A DNA stretch of 64,000 nucleotides, taken from positions 62,001-126,000 of the forward strand of contig JAFISE010000069.1 of the NCBI GenBank assembly GCA_022560025.1, in the 5' to 3' direction. Positions 10,621 to 20,436 of this stretch are shown here, one piece after another (positions within the stretch are counted from its first letter, which is position 1; every line of letters starts with the position of its first letter). The notes below the pieces were generated by a model. That model searched no databases. It saw only the letters and a program-made list of their open reading frames with translations, and had not been told where the DNA came from. Origin of the DNA: Stagonosporopsis chrysanthemi (Eukaryota > Ascomycota > Dothideomycetes > Pleosporales > Didymellaceae). A program made the position numbers and the translations under genes.

Positions 10621-12970
10621 ATGGACTCATCTGCCACTGTGCGACGGCGCCGCAAACGTAGGGTACCAGATGAAAATCGCAAAAGAGCTCCACGGGCGTG
10701 CACCAATTGCAAGGCAAGGAAGAGCAAATGCATCGAGACGTCTCGCGGCAGGTGCCACCGATGCATGCAGAGCTCCTTGAACTGCGACTTCGAACGCGAA
10801 CGAAGCACTGGACCTACGGAAGCTGAATTACCACCCGAAGCTCAGATTAGCCCTTCGGCAACCTTTGTCTCAAACAGCCCAGCAGAGCGATTCATATGGC
10901 CTCGATTTCTGTCAAGATTGCGAGAAACGTTCTCCCTCGACAGTAATACAGCAGCAGAACTACAGCCTTCGACAGCCACACAAATTCAGATACCAAGGCA
11001 TACCCTTGACTCGGCTCAAAGAGTACGAGAAGCAGGTCGAGCTTTTCCACCTCTAGAAGTCGCACGCTTTCTTATCTCCGTGTGCAACGAACACGGCACG
11101 GATTCCTTCCATTACTTCAACACAGCTGAATTTTCCGCCGAGGTAGACGACTTCTATACCAATTCTGGCTCCTCTTTGCGTCTCGATAGCGCCTTTGTAT
11201 GTCTCGCACACGCAACATTTGCGCTGGGAAGCCAATGGGCCACATTAGTTCGGCCGGAAGGCATGAGGACAACTCCTGCACCGCAAGATGGTGATCCTGG
11301 CCGACTTTTCTACCAACACGCGCGCAGCCTTGTCCCGGATATCATTGAGCTTAACTCACTCCGTACCGTTCAAGCGGCGTTTGTGATTGGTGTTTACCTG
11401 CTGCCCGCCAGTGCTATTAGCTCATCATACGTCTACCTTGGCCTAGCTCTCCGGAAAGCTTTAGCTCTCGACCTCCACCAAGAGACAGAGGAGATACACA
11501 TCAGTGACACCGAGAAAGAGCTTCGTCGGAGGTTGTGGTGGGCTGTATATTCTTTAGAGAGGTGTGTGCTTACATGGAGATGTGGCTGAGCATCAGTTGA
11601 CAAGACATGGCGCAGGTGTACGACCGTGAAGCTTAATAGACCAAGATCTGTTGATGCGGCCATCATCACTGTGAACATGCCGACACAAACACCAGCTCTT
11701 GACTCGCAGCAAGCTTTCAATAATGTCAATCATCAGATAGCGAACGCCCAGCTGATGCTGATCCTCGATCGGATCGAAGAGCCCACGTAAGTAGTCACTT
11801 GTAGTTTTGACCTGCCTGGGAACCCTAGACACGATTCTAGTACATTCAACAAGACCCCAATCTTCACAATACTCTCCGATTTCGACGATCTTTCCAGGAT
11901 TCCAATTGGACTTGAACATTCGTTCATTGTGGCAGCCAGGAAACACTACAAGCGTCTGGGACTCGCTACCAGAATGTTTTCATAGCACATAATACTAACT
12001 TATCGTCAGTGGAGCGCAAGACAACTCGATCGACGTCGAGAATGCGCTGAAGCTCTGGAAGCGCTCTTTACCGTCCACTTTGCAGCTAGGGTCAATACAT
12101 CCACGATCCTCGAGTTACCGAGCCACATTCCACCTATATCTCAACTATTACTTCGCGCGGATTGCGAGGGGTAAAGTGAGTGTCGTGGCACGAGTCCGAA
12201 CCTACCTCAAGGCCCGTTTGGGTCAAGACGCTGGCCCTGTGCCTGAAGATCAACCCGATCACCTGGCGCAATCCTGCATCAAGGCGGCAAAAAAGATTCT
12301 GCGATTATATGAGGATGTTCGTCGAACAGGAAACTTAACACGGTTTTCCTTCACGGATTTCCAAGGATGCAGCGTAGCAACGTCGTTGGTCCTTCTAGCG
12401 GGCATCTTGGAACGCGATTCGGATTATGAGAGACATGTGACTTTCGGTCTGGATAGCCTACGCAAAATGGCCGAAGGCAACGCCACCGCTACAGCGGGGC
12501 TGAAGTTCGTTGAGGCTCTGAAATCTATTGCTGAAGAAGCTGTACAACGGTTGTACGAGCATGGCGCGATTCAGGTGCCCGCGACTGAGAACTTCACACA
12601 GACATCAGCCTATACGACATGGGCAGATTGGCTCGCTTCTCAGCCAAGTCAGTCAAGTGATATCGGCTCGAGGAGTCGGACACCCTTTGATGTGAGCGGT
12701 CCGTCCATGATTGCTGGCGGCGAACCTCACGTTAATCAGCAAGCGACGGATCTTGCAGCCTGGGATGGGGTTGCTGCATTGCAACAACTCGCAGCGCCAC
12801 CGATTATTGCACAATCTGGAGGCTCTCAGTACGATCTCGCCTCCGCACAAACGGATTTGCTTGATCCTGTCATGTTTACGGCCGATTATACCGGAGAGAC
12901 TGACACGATGTTTCTCATGGGCTTAACTGGGTTTGATATGATGGGATTTGGGTTCCAAGAATGGAGCTAG
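10621..12970 (+). CDS. Zn2Cys6 fungal transcription factor
   Basis: Nuclear transcription regulator. The binuclear zinc cluster is complete: CTNCKARKSKC followed by CHRCMQSSLNC, preceded by a basic stretch (RRRKRRVPDENRKR). The middle holds the fungal-specific transcription factor domain, seen in SLRTVQAAFVIGVYLL, LGLALRKALALDLHQE and RRRLWWAVYSLER. Two introns fit: 11562-11615, and 11787-12009 with a TACTAAC branch site near its end. The C-terminus ends in a hydrophobic and acidic segment before TAG at 12970. ATG 10621 is preferred; an in-frame ATG at 10513 would add 36 residues with no recognised feature. Target genes are unknown; the next genes downstream are the amidohydrolase and transporter pair. 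Confidence 0.9.
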
Positions 12971-13166
12971 ATAGCGCGAGGTTGTCGCATTAATTTGCGT
13001 ATCTCTTTGCATATCGAGAATTCCCCCCAACAGCTCCGACAAGTATCACAAAATAGGGAGCCAAGCGACAGAATACAATTTCAGCTTCACGGGCAATAGA
13101 ATGCACCAGTTCGGCTTCCAATGAGTTGACTCATCGAAACATCAAAGCCGCCTTTTACGCGTCACC

Positions 13167-14498
13167 TCACAGAGCGGGTCGCAATCGAACCGCTGTGGGG
13201 TCCTCAAGTATACCTTCCCAGCGACTCTTGTATACTCGACCCTCCTTCATCACCGCTTTCACGTTTGCTTCGGGCTTATCCAGCATTGTAACGTCATCCA
13301 GTGGGTTTGCAGCAAGGATCAATAAGTCAGCCTCAAACCCTTCCTTGATCTGTCCTAGACTGTTTTCTCTTCCGAACATGCGAGCTGGATTGAGTGTTGC
13401 ACTTCGTAAGACCTCGATCGGCGAGAGGACCTTTGATCGGAGATTGAACTCATGAGTTTGAGCAGCGCCCAACGGGCCGAGCAGGTCTGTTCCGAAACAT
13501 ATGGTCACCCCAGCATCTGAAGCAACCTTCAAAGCTTTCAACCCTGCATCAAGAACTTCGAGATTTTTGGAAGTCTCCGACGGTGGAAGATAGCCCTTCC
13601 ATTTTGGTGAGGCCATTTGGTCATATGTGATCAGAGTTGGCGTCAGGTAACAGTCTTTCTCGACCATTATTGCTGCGGTCTCAGCATCGAGGAAGTTGCC
13701 GTGTTCAATGCCTTTGACGCCGTTGTTTATACAATGCCGTATAGCCTCCGAGGTGTACGCGTGCGCAGTCACGTAGGTACCGGCGTTCTTCGCACACTCT
13801 ACCATCGCACGGATTTCTTCTGGCGTGAACTGAAGGTGGGTGATCTTATCAGTAGGGCTGCTGACGCCACCTGACCCCATGATTTTGATAAAGTCGCTTC
13901 CTGTCCGGATCTCTTCTCGCACGGCCTGCATACATTGCGGCACACCATTGCATACGCGGCCAATTCCTGTTGCATGACCGCCACAGCATGCTGAATGGTC
14001 ATGTTTGCTACGGAAATCCGCATGGCCGCCGGACTGACTCAAGGCATGGCCAGCAATAAATAATCTCGGTCCAATAAAAACGCCATCCTCGATAGCTTCT
14101 TTGATCGCGGCATGGGCGCCGCCGCAGTCGCGAATGCTTGTGAAACCTCGATGCAACATCTGGGCGCAAACGTACGGCTGTCGAAGCAAGCTCACAGAAT
14201 CCGGATTTCCAAATGCAGCCGCAAGATTGTCGAATCCAGGGACCGCAATAAGATGAACGTGGCTGTCTATCAGACCTGGGCATATGAACTTCCCGGAACA
14301 ATCGACCAGATTGTACCCAGGCCGTGCTTGTGGTGTCGCTGTCGCCGGAGCGACAGAAGTTATCTTCCCGTTCTCAACAGTGACTGTGATATTCGGGCAG
14401 ACTTCGCCAGCTTTGACATCGACCACGGAAGCATTGTGAAGAATGTAGGATGTTGCCGCTGGGCGGAGCCACGGCTTGATATCAGCTTCTGTGACCAT
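13167..14498 (-). CDS. Amidohydrolase-superfamily metal-dependent hydrolase
   Basis: Intronless 443-aa enzyme of the imidazolonepropionase/prolidase-like branch of the amidohydrolase superfamily, which also includes ochratoxinase-type carboxypeptidases. Metal-site motifs appear in order: DSHVHL (HxH), SDFIKIMGSGG (probable carbamylated Lys), TAHAYT and GIEHGNF (metal His residues) and CFGTDLLGPLG (catalytic Asp). The N-terminal and C-terminal beta-sandwich strands are present (YILHNASVVDV, EADLLILAANPLDD). No signal peptide is seen, so it is likely cytosolic. It is divergent from the MFS transporter with 434 bp between start codons. It probably cleaves an amide, cyclic amide or dipeptide bond; the substrate is not predictable from sequence alone. 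Confidence 0.9.
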   Translation of the reverse strand: MVTEADIKPWLRPAATSYILHNASVVDVKAGEVCPNITVTVENGKITSVAPATATPQARPGYNLVDCSGKFICPGLIDSHVHLIAVPGFDNLAAAFGNPDSVSLLRQPYVCAQMLHRGFTSIRDCGGAHAAIKEAIEDGVFIGPRLFIAGHALSQSGGHADFRSKHDHSACCGGHATGIGRVCNGVPQCMQAVREEIRTGSDFIKIMGSGGVSSPTDKITHLQFTPEEIRAMVECAKNAGTYVTAHAYTSEAIRHCINNGVKGIEHGNFLDAETAAIMVEKDCYLTPTLITYDQMASPKWKGYLPPSETSKNLEVLDAGLKALKVASDAGVTICFGTDLLGPLGAAQTHEFNLRSKVLSPIEVLRSATLNPARMFGRENSLGQIKEGFEADLLILAANPLDDVTMLDKPEANVKAVMKEGRVYKSRWEGILEDPTAVRLRPAL

Positions 14499-14932
14499 TG
14501 TGAAGAAGACTGCTTGTCGAATTGTCCTGCGGAAACTGCAACACGAGGGAAGAGTGTAAGACTAGATATTTCAAGACTTGGCTTCTTATTAAGTCGCAGA
14601 GTACGTGGCGCTGCGATGGTTCCAAATGAGACTAGCGTTCGGCTAATTGGCATCAAGTGTACAGACTGCCGACGGGTATCTGCCATCGGAACCATGGACC
14701 CGCAGGTTATCTCGCTCAAAGTCTTGTCCCAGCATGCCGGATATCGGTAAGACGAACAGATTGGATTGACACCGGAAAACGCTTCCCCAGACTTATCTTT
14801 CCTCCGCAATCAATACCTTAGCGACCCACAGTCTCCGCTGTTGTACATATAGTGCACCTGCCTGTGTTGCGATGCAGCATCAGAACCTTCATCGTGAGCG
14901 ACCTTGAGGAGAAGCACACGCTCGACTCCAAT
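14499..14932. promoter_or_regulatory. Bidirectional promoter, amidohydrolase / MFS transporter
   Basis: 434 bp between the two divergent start codons. This arrangement allows co-expression of an uptake transporter and a hydrolase. No specific factor site was identified with confidence. Confidence 0.45.
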
Positions 14933-16587
14933 ATGCAGTCTGCTACAGAGGAGAAAGGCGACATTGTCGAACTCTCTATGACCTACACTCCTGAAGAGGA
15001 GAGACAGGTCATTCGCAAGATAGACAGAACTATCTTACCATTAATTTGCGTTGTCTTCTTCATGCAGGTTTGTATTTTAAATCACGACAACTGATCTCAG
15101 CGTTGACTGCACACAGTATTTAGACAAGCAAAGTCTGAGCTATGCATCTGTAAGCCCCATGTTCTGTAAGCATAGATCGATATTAACACACACAGGTCTT
15201 CGGTCTCTTGACTGATCTCAACCTCACAAGCACTCAGTACTCGTGGTGCTCTTCGATCTTCTACGTTGGGCAACTTGTAGCCGAATTCCCTTTCATCTAC
15301 CTGATGTCGAAGCTCCCGCTCACCAAATTCGTTGGCGTCACAGTCGTCTTGTGGGGTGTTGTGTGCATGTGCCTCGCTGCACCGCAGAGCTTCGCAGGCT
15401 TCGCGGCTGTTAGGTTTCTTCTAGGCTTTACAGAAGGCGCTGTGTCGCCGGCTTTCGTCACCATCACATCCATCTGGTACCAGAAGAGCGAACACGCTAC
15501 CAGGACTGGGTAAGTCAATGATAATCTGGCAATTGACGGCGTAGCTGACAGGTGGTAGACTCTGGGTTACGATGAATGGACTCGCGCAAGTCATCGGCTG
15601 CCTTCTTATGTACGGCATCGGCAAGAACACATCATTGACTCTCGCACCCTGGCGAATTCTCTTCATCGTTTGCGGTGCGATGACTTCAGCCTCCGGCATT
15701 ACCTTCTACTTCCTCATGCCGAATGGGCCAAATGACGCTTGGTTCCTCAACGCTCGAGAGAAGGAGGTGCTATCAATGCGCATGGCTAAAGATCGTGAAG
15801 GCGGAGACAAGACATCGTTTTCTCTGCGGCAGCTGCGAGAGGCACTGCTGGATGTCAAGACGTGGTTTGTCTTCTCCTTCGGCGTGCTCGTTACGATGCA
15901 AAGCCCTGTCCTAACAGTACGTGGCATTTCCCCCTGTCTTACACCACTCTCGACTAACGTTCGGCCCAGTTCGCCTCGCTCGTCATCAACACCATCGGCT
16001 ACGATCGCTACCAAACCATGCTTTACACCGCCCCCTCAGGCGCCGTGCAAGTCCTCCTCCTCTGGATCGGTGTCCTAGGCTGCTGGCTGTTCCCGCACAA
16101 CCGCACGCACGTCATCCTCGCGCTCATCATCCCACCGCTGATCGGCAACATCCTGCTGCTCAAGCTCTCTCTCGACGCCGGCTGGGGCATGATCGCCGCC
16201 TCCTGGCTCGCATCCTGCATCACTGCCGTCATGTCGCCGCTGCTGTCGCTCACCGCTTCAAACGCGAAGGGAAACACCAAGCGCTCAGTCGTCAGCGCTG
16301 TCTTTTTCATCGGATACTGCGCGGGCTGTATCGCGTCGCCGCAGCTGTGGACGGAGAAGCCGAGGTACTTCAATGGCGTTGTCACAGCGCTGGTGACGTG
16401 GTGCACGCTGTTCTGTGTCGTCATTGCGTACTGGCTGGTGTGCAAGCGCGACAACGCGGCGAGGTCTGCGGTGAGTAGGGAGATGGGCGGAGATGAGATG
16501 GTGCATGATATTGTGCTTGATAGGAATGGTGCACCTGTTACTGATTTGACGGATAAGGAGGATCCGAGGTTCAGGTACAGCTGGTAG
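14933..16587 (+). CDS. MFS transporter, Dal5-like (anion:cation symporter family)
   Basis: Plasma-membrane major facilitator of the allantoate permease (Dal5) group, which imports organic anions, ureides, vitamins and dipeptides. Five exons: 14933-15067, 15117-15149, 15196-15509, 15559-15916 and 15970-16587. Family features are DRTILPLICVVFFMQ then YLDKQSLSYASVFGL, YSWCSSIFYVGQLVAEFP, RFLLGFTEGAVSPAF, the WYxKSE-like WYQKSEHATRTG loop, and a central loop with EKEVLSMRMAKDREG. About twelve hydrophobic segments can be traced. Exon 2 is only 33 nt. ATG 14933 is the first in-frame ATG. It faces the amidohydrolase across a shared promoter, so it may import that enzyme's substrate (inference). Confidence 0.9.
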
Positions 16588-17822
16588 AATAGCATGTATT
16601 GATATCGTGACGCATGATTGCTCTTCCACCGGGGCATCAACTACAAGAGCGGAAAGCTACAGTGCCCGATGTGCTCCTCAGCTTCCTCCGCATTTGGGCT
16701 CGCAGTATCCCCAGCCCTTCCATCTGTCAGCTCTCCCTTGACTTCCTTAGTACATAGGCTTTCTTTGACTATCGTTGCTCCTACCGCGTATAAAAGCCCA
16801 GCTCGTCAACGCGAGCTCCAGCACAAGGACCAACGAGCGTACTAGGAGCTCTATAACAGCACCAAAGCGCCACATTTGACCAATATCTCGTCAGGAGTCT
16901 TGCTTCTTAGACTTCATGGGCATATGAGCGTCCGAAAGTATCTGTCAGACAGTAATCCAGTGCGTGCTGTGGGCTTATACCCCGCAGCTTTGTTAACGCT
17001 CACGTCATGCAGTGTGATGTCTAGCTGTAGGGGCACGCATTCGCTGCTTGGTGGGGCGACATGTAGCTGCTTCCCAAGCTTGAGAGGCATACTTTATCTA
17101 GATCGCGATATGAGTGCGTTCTGAAAAGGATGCTAATATCCTGCTCTGAATCGGATGGGAAAGAGTTGACGGGGTGAGGTGGCTGACGACAAGGCCGCGG
17201 CTTCCAAGGTTGGGCATCGCCGCGTGTACATGAGTGCGCATCGATGCCCATCATAAGGATGTACAGCACGTGTGGGTCACAAGGAAAAAGTTGAAAGGTT
17301 AAGGGTGAGCACTGGGAATAGTTAACAACAACTCCGTATTGTGGAAGCATTGATCTTGCAACGGTATAAATGGATCTTGCTGCCGATTCCGTTGCGCCAC
17401 TACGCATCAGGCAACGCCTAAGATCCACTTTATATCATCAACATGATAATGAATTGCAGTGTGGGGGCGTTGTGTTGCTTCAACTACAGGTGCATCGGTC
17501 TGCATCAGACGTGTTAGGCCTTCTGTCAGCTTGCAATGTCCCAGTTGGCAAGTTCACTTCTCCTTGGTAACCGTACTCCTTAAAATCGCCAATAGAAACC
17601 GTCCATTATACCGGTCTCATCAGAGTTCTGAGTGTTCATGTGCATTGGCAGGATTAGTTAACATGTTAAACAGACCCCGCAGCATGATGTAACGACCGAG
17701 GTACCACCCGCGCATGGACAACGCAAGCATCAGCTGATTTATAAACATACAGCAATCCGAAGCTGTCGTCAGACATAACATTAATACACATATTTTGTTC
17801 AGAAGTACACGCTTAAGCCGCA
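16588..17822. other. Intergenic, about 1.2 kb upstream of epoxide hydrolase
   Basis: No convincing gene. Seen here: a TATA-like tataaaa near 16790 with no evident gene behind it, and a perfect 12-bp palindrome TTAACATGTTAA at 17658-17669, about 155 bp before the epoxide hydrolase ATG. Composition is more AT-rich than the flanking genes. Confidence 0.4.
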
Positions 17823-18866
17823 ATGGACGCATTGAAAGCAGCAGACATCACCCACAAGAACGGTCAGACGACCCACTACTACGAAGGAGGCACCAGTGAT
17901 GGTATCCCCATCGTCTTCATCCACGGATGGCCGGATATAGCCGAGATCTGGAAGCACCAGCTCAAGCATTTTGCATCAGGTTCAGCTGGCTCGGAATATC
18001 GTGTTATCGCGCCGGATATGCGCGGATACGGCGGCTCCAGCAGCCCAAAGGACAAACGTGCATACTCGCTCGAGACCCTGGTGGGCGAGCTTGTAGAGTT
18101 TGCTCAGCAGCTTGGAATCTCGAAGGCAGTATGGGTTGGCCATGATTGGGGATGTGGTGTTGTCAACGCGCTTGCTGCACATCATCCAGAGCTTTTCCTT
18201 GGGCTTGCAGTCATCGCAGTCCCGTACCGAACACTCGAACTCGGACTAGACTATCTCGTCACGCTTGTCAACCGAGACATTTACCCCAAAGACGAATACG
18301 AGTACGGCCAGTGGGAATACATGAAGTCTTATGAGCTCTACCCCGAAGAAAGCATCCAGGAGTACGACAGTGCTGCGGAGAGGATATTTAAAGTGTTGTA
18401 CCTCCCACACGACCCAAAGAATTACGGAAAGCCGAGCGCTCAAACTGCCAGGGTACTAAGAGAAGGACGCTTCTTCGGCGAGAAGCCGGAATTAATTCCA
18501 GACGTGCCGCTAGAATCCACGATCCTCGACCAGCATCACTACGATAGCCTGCTAGCAAGTCATAAGAAGCACGGTTTCTTCCCGGCGACATCTTACTACC
18601 TAAACCATGATGTAAACGCTGAGTATGCGAAGAGTGAGAAGAACGGAGGCACGTTGGAGTTTCCCGTACTGTTCATCGACGCTAAGCATGACGCTGTCTG
18701 CTCACCAAGCACCTCGCCCAAGTTCGCTGAGAGCCAGAGGGGAGCGGTAAAGGATCTGACATATCAGACCATCGAGTCGGGACATTGGGTACAGCTGGAG
18801 AAGCCAGCAGAGGTAAACAAGGTTCTGGAAACTTGGTTAGACAACAACGTACAGTACAAGTGCTGA
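17823..18866 (+). CDS. Epoxide hydrolase-like alpha/beta hydrolase
   Basis: Intronless 347-aa soluble alpha/beta-hydrolase of the epoxide hydrolase group. Visible features are the oxyanion-hole motif HGWPD, the MRGYGGSS loop, and the nucleophile elbow GHDWGCGV whose Asp is the expected nucleophile in epoxide hydrolases. A cap region contains tyrosines that could activate the epoxide, then the acid region FPVLFIDAKHDAV and the catalytic His in SGHWVQLEKP. The length fits the family. It would add water to an epoxide in detoxification or secondary metabolism. A haloalkane dehalogenase is less likely given the HGWPD/RGYG pattern. Flanking genes do not reveal the substrate. Confidence 0.88.
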   Translation: MDALKAADITHKNGQTTHYYEGGTSDGIPIVFIHGWPDIAEIWKHQLKHFASGSAGSEYRVIAPDMRGYGGSSSPKDKRAYSLETLVGELVEFAQQLGISKAVWVGHDWGCGVVNALAAHHPELFLGLAVIAVPYRTLELGLDYLVTLVNRDIYPKDEYEYGQWEYMKSYELYPEESIQEYDSAAERIFKVLYLPHDPKNYGKPSAQTARVLREGRFFGEKPELIPDVPLESTILDQHHYDSLLASHKKHGFFPATSYYLNHDVNAEYAKSEKNGGTLEFPVLFIDAKHDAVCSPSTSPKFAESQRGAVKDLTYQTIESGHWVQLEKPAEVNKVLETWLDNNVQYKC

Positions 18867-19183
18867 GGTCAACGACACGGTAGTCTACTGATCGACAATA
18901 TAATGCACTTTACCCACAAACCACGAATCAAGTTCTGATTGGGAGCGTACACCGCCAACCTAGCAAATGTGAACGTGAACTATGTCAAACCATGTGGAGA
19001 TGCTCTTCGAGACATGGAGAGCCAGGTGCCGGGGTCCGCCCAGAAGTGGGGCAGACGGGAATGCCAACCAAACATGAACGTCACTATTTCTCCAACCGAA
19101 CCGTGGTTATTCCAACGTCAACCACCGGACAGCACTTCTTCAGTAACAAAATCTACATCTGTCAACACTTCTGACAAGCTGAG
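18867..19183. other. Intergenic
   Basis: 317 bp between the epoxide hydrolase stop and the Rossmann-fold protein start. No gene or clear regulatory motif was recognised. Confidence 0.4.
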
Positions 19184-20032
19184 ATGCTCCGAGGAACAAT
19201 GCAAGAAGCAGACATTTTGATTCTCGGCGCAGGTTGGACAGCGGGATTTTTGATTCCGCAATTGCAACAAGAGGGCATCACGTACGTTGCGACAACCACC
19301 AGCGGCAGGGACAATACAATCCCATTCAAATTTGACCCTGAGTCTGGATCGTTGGACCCATACAAACGCCTCCCCTCGGCCCGTACCGTTCTTGTCACAT
19401 TTCCACTGAAGGGCCACGGGCAGTCCAAGGCCATCATTGGTCTGTACCGTGCCGCTCATGGTGCGAAGAATAATTGGATCCAATTGGGCGCCACAACCAT
19501 CTTCAATAAGTTGCCCAATGACTGGAGCGACGACAACGCGCCATACAACAAAGAAGACGCGCGTGCTGTCGCTGAAGACGAGCTTATGGGCGAGCATGGT
19601 TGCGTGTTGGACCTTTCAGGCCTGTACGGAGGCGAGCGCGTTCCAGCAAAGTGGCTTCCGCGTATAGTAAATAGCAAGGAAGATGTGCGGAACCGGGGCG
19701 CAGTACACTTCATCCACGGCGAGGATGTGGCGCGTGCAATCATCGCGACGCACCGCAAGTTCACGCCCGGCAAAAGATGGATTGTTTCGGACATGCGAGT
19801 GTATGACTGGTACGACCTGATTATGAGCTTCAGTGCGATAGTCCAAGGAGCCGAGGAAAGTGCACAAGAGCAGGAGCAGAAGCAAGAATACGCAAAATGG
19901 GTTGGCGAGCTCATGATCGAACAGGGAATAAGAGCTTTGCCGCGAGACATGCACTTGTTGGGTCGAAAGTTAGACTCCAGGGGCTTTTGGCAGCATCATG
20001 GGATCTGGCCGAGGCATCAGAGGCTGTATTAG
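19184..20032 (+). CDS. NAD(P)-binding Rossmann-fold protein (epimerase-like SDR)
   Basis: Intronless 282-aa protein. The N-terminus has a dinucleotide-binding motif, ILGAGWTAGFL, right after the start. This is the pattern of atypical short-chain dehydrogenases such as the YeeZ group and NAD-dependent epimerases. Later features are VLVTFPLKG, a long acidic helix, LSGLYGGERVPAKWL (position of the epimerase YxxxK-like region but without a clear catalytic Tyr-Lys pair) and HFIHGEDVARAIIA, typical of extended SDRs. A Glu/Gln-rich insert sits near residues 220-240. ATG 19199 (MQEADILILG) is an equally possible start. The lack of a clear YxxxK leaves enzymatic activity uncertain. Confidence 0.72.
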   Translation: MLRGTMQEADILILGAGWTAGFLIPQLQQEGITYVATTTSGRDNTIPFKFDPESGSLDPYKRLPSARTVLVTFPLKGHGQSKAIIGLYRAAHGAKNNWIQLGATTIFNKLPNDWSDDNAPYNKEDARAVAEDELMGEHGCVLDLSGLYGGERVPAKWLPRIVNSKEDVRNRGAVHFIHGEDVARAIIATHRKFTPGKRWIVSDMRVYDWYDLIMSFSAIVQGAEESAQEQEQKQEYAKWVGELMIEQGIRALPRDMHLLGRKLDSRGFWQHHGIWPRHQRLY

Positions 20033-20436
20033 GTATGAACCATGGAACCATGTCCGTGAACCAGACTGACAATTATGATGTGCGGTAGTTCGCTCAACTC
20101 AAAAATTCATGCTCCTATTATTTGGACGCCCCTCGAATGATCTTTACGCGAACCAAGAATGGAGATTGAAACATGCTGTCTTTTCAGTAGCTTCACCAAA
20201 GATTAGTCGATAATTGGTCGTACCAAAACCCTAACAATGGTTCGAATACGTCGTGTCCATACATGAATATTCAGTAGAGACTACAAGCCTCCCCCTCACA
20301 GTGACCCTCTCTTTTCATCTATTCATGTCTCTCATCGAACTTGTGTCAGCTTTTCGACGCATTTACCGTTCATGTTTTCGTCTTCTGTGTATTCACCGGC
20401 AGTCCCATTAAGACAAACACTATCCACATCTACGAG
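20033..20436. other. Intergenic / promoter and 5' UTR of repeat-rich gene
   Basis: 404 bp. The coding frame of the next gene is open upstream from 20341, but there is no ATG before 20437, so this part is probably 5' UTR. No other feature was recognised. Confidence 0.4.

Noticed and set aside
16790..16797. TATAAAA box near 16790
   Set aside because: No gene start follows at a reasonable distance on the plus strand; likely chance.
20217..20245. GGTTCGAATAC-like T-loop suggesting a tRNA
   Set aside because: No matching anticodon arm, acceptor stem or D-loop on either side.
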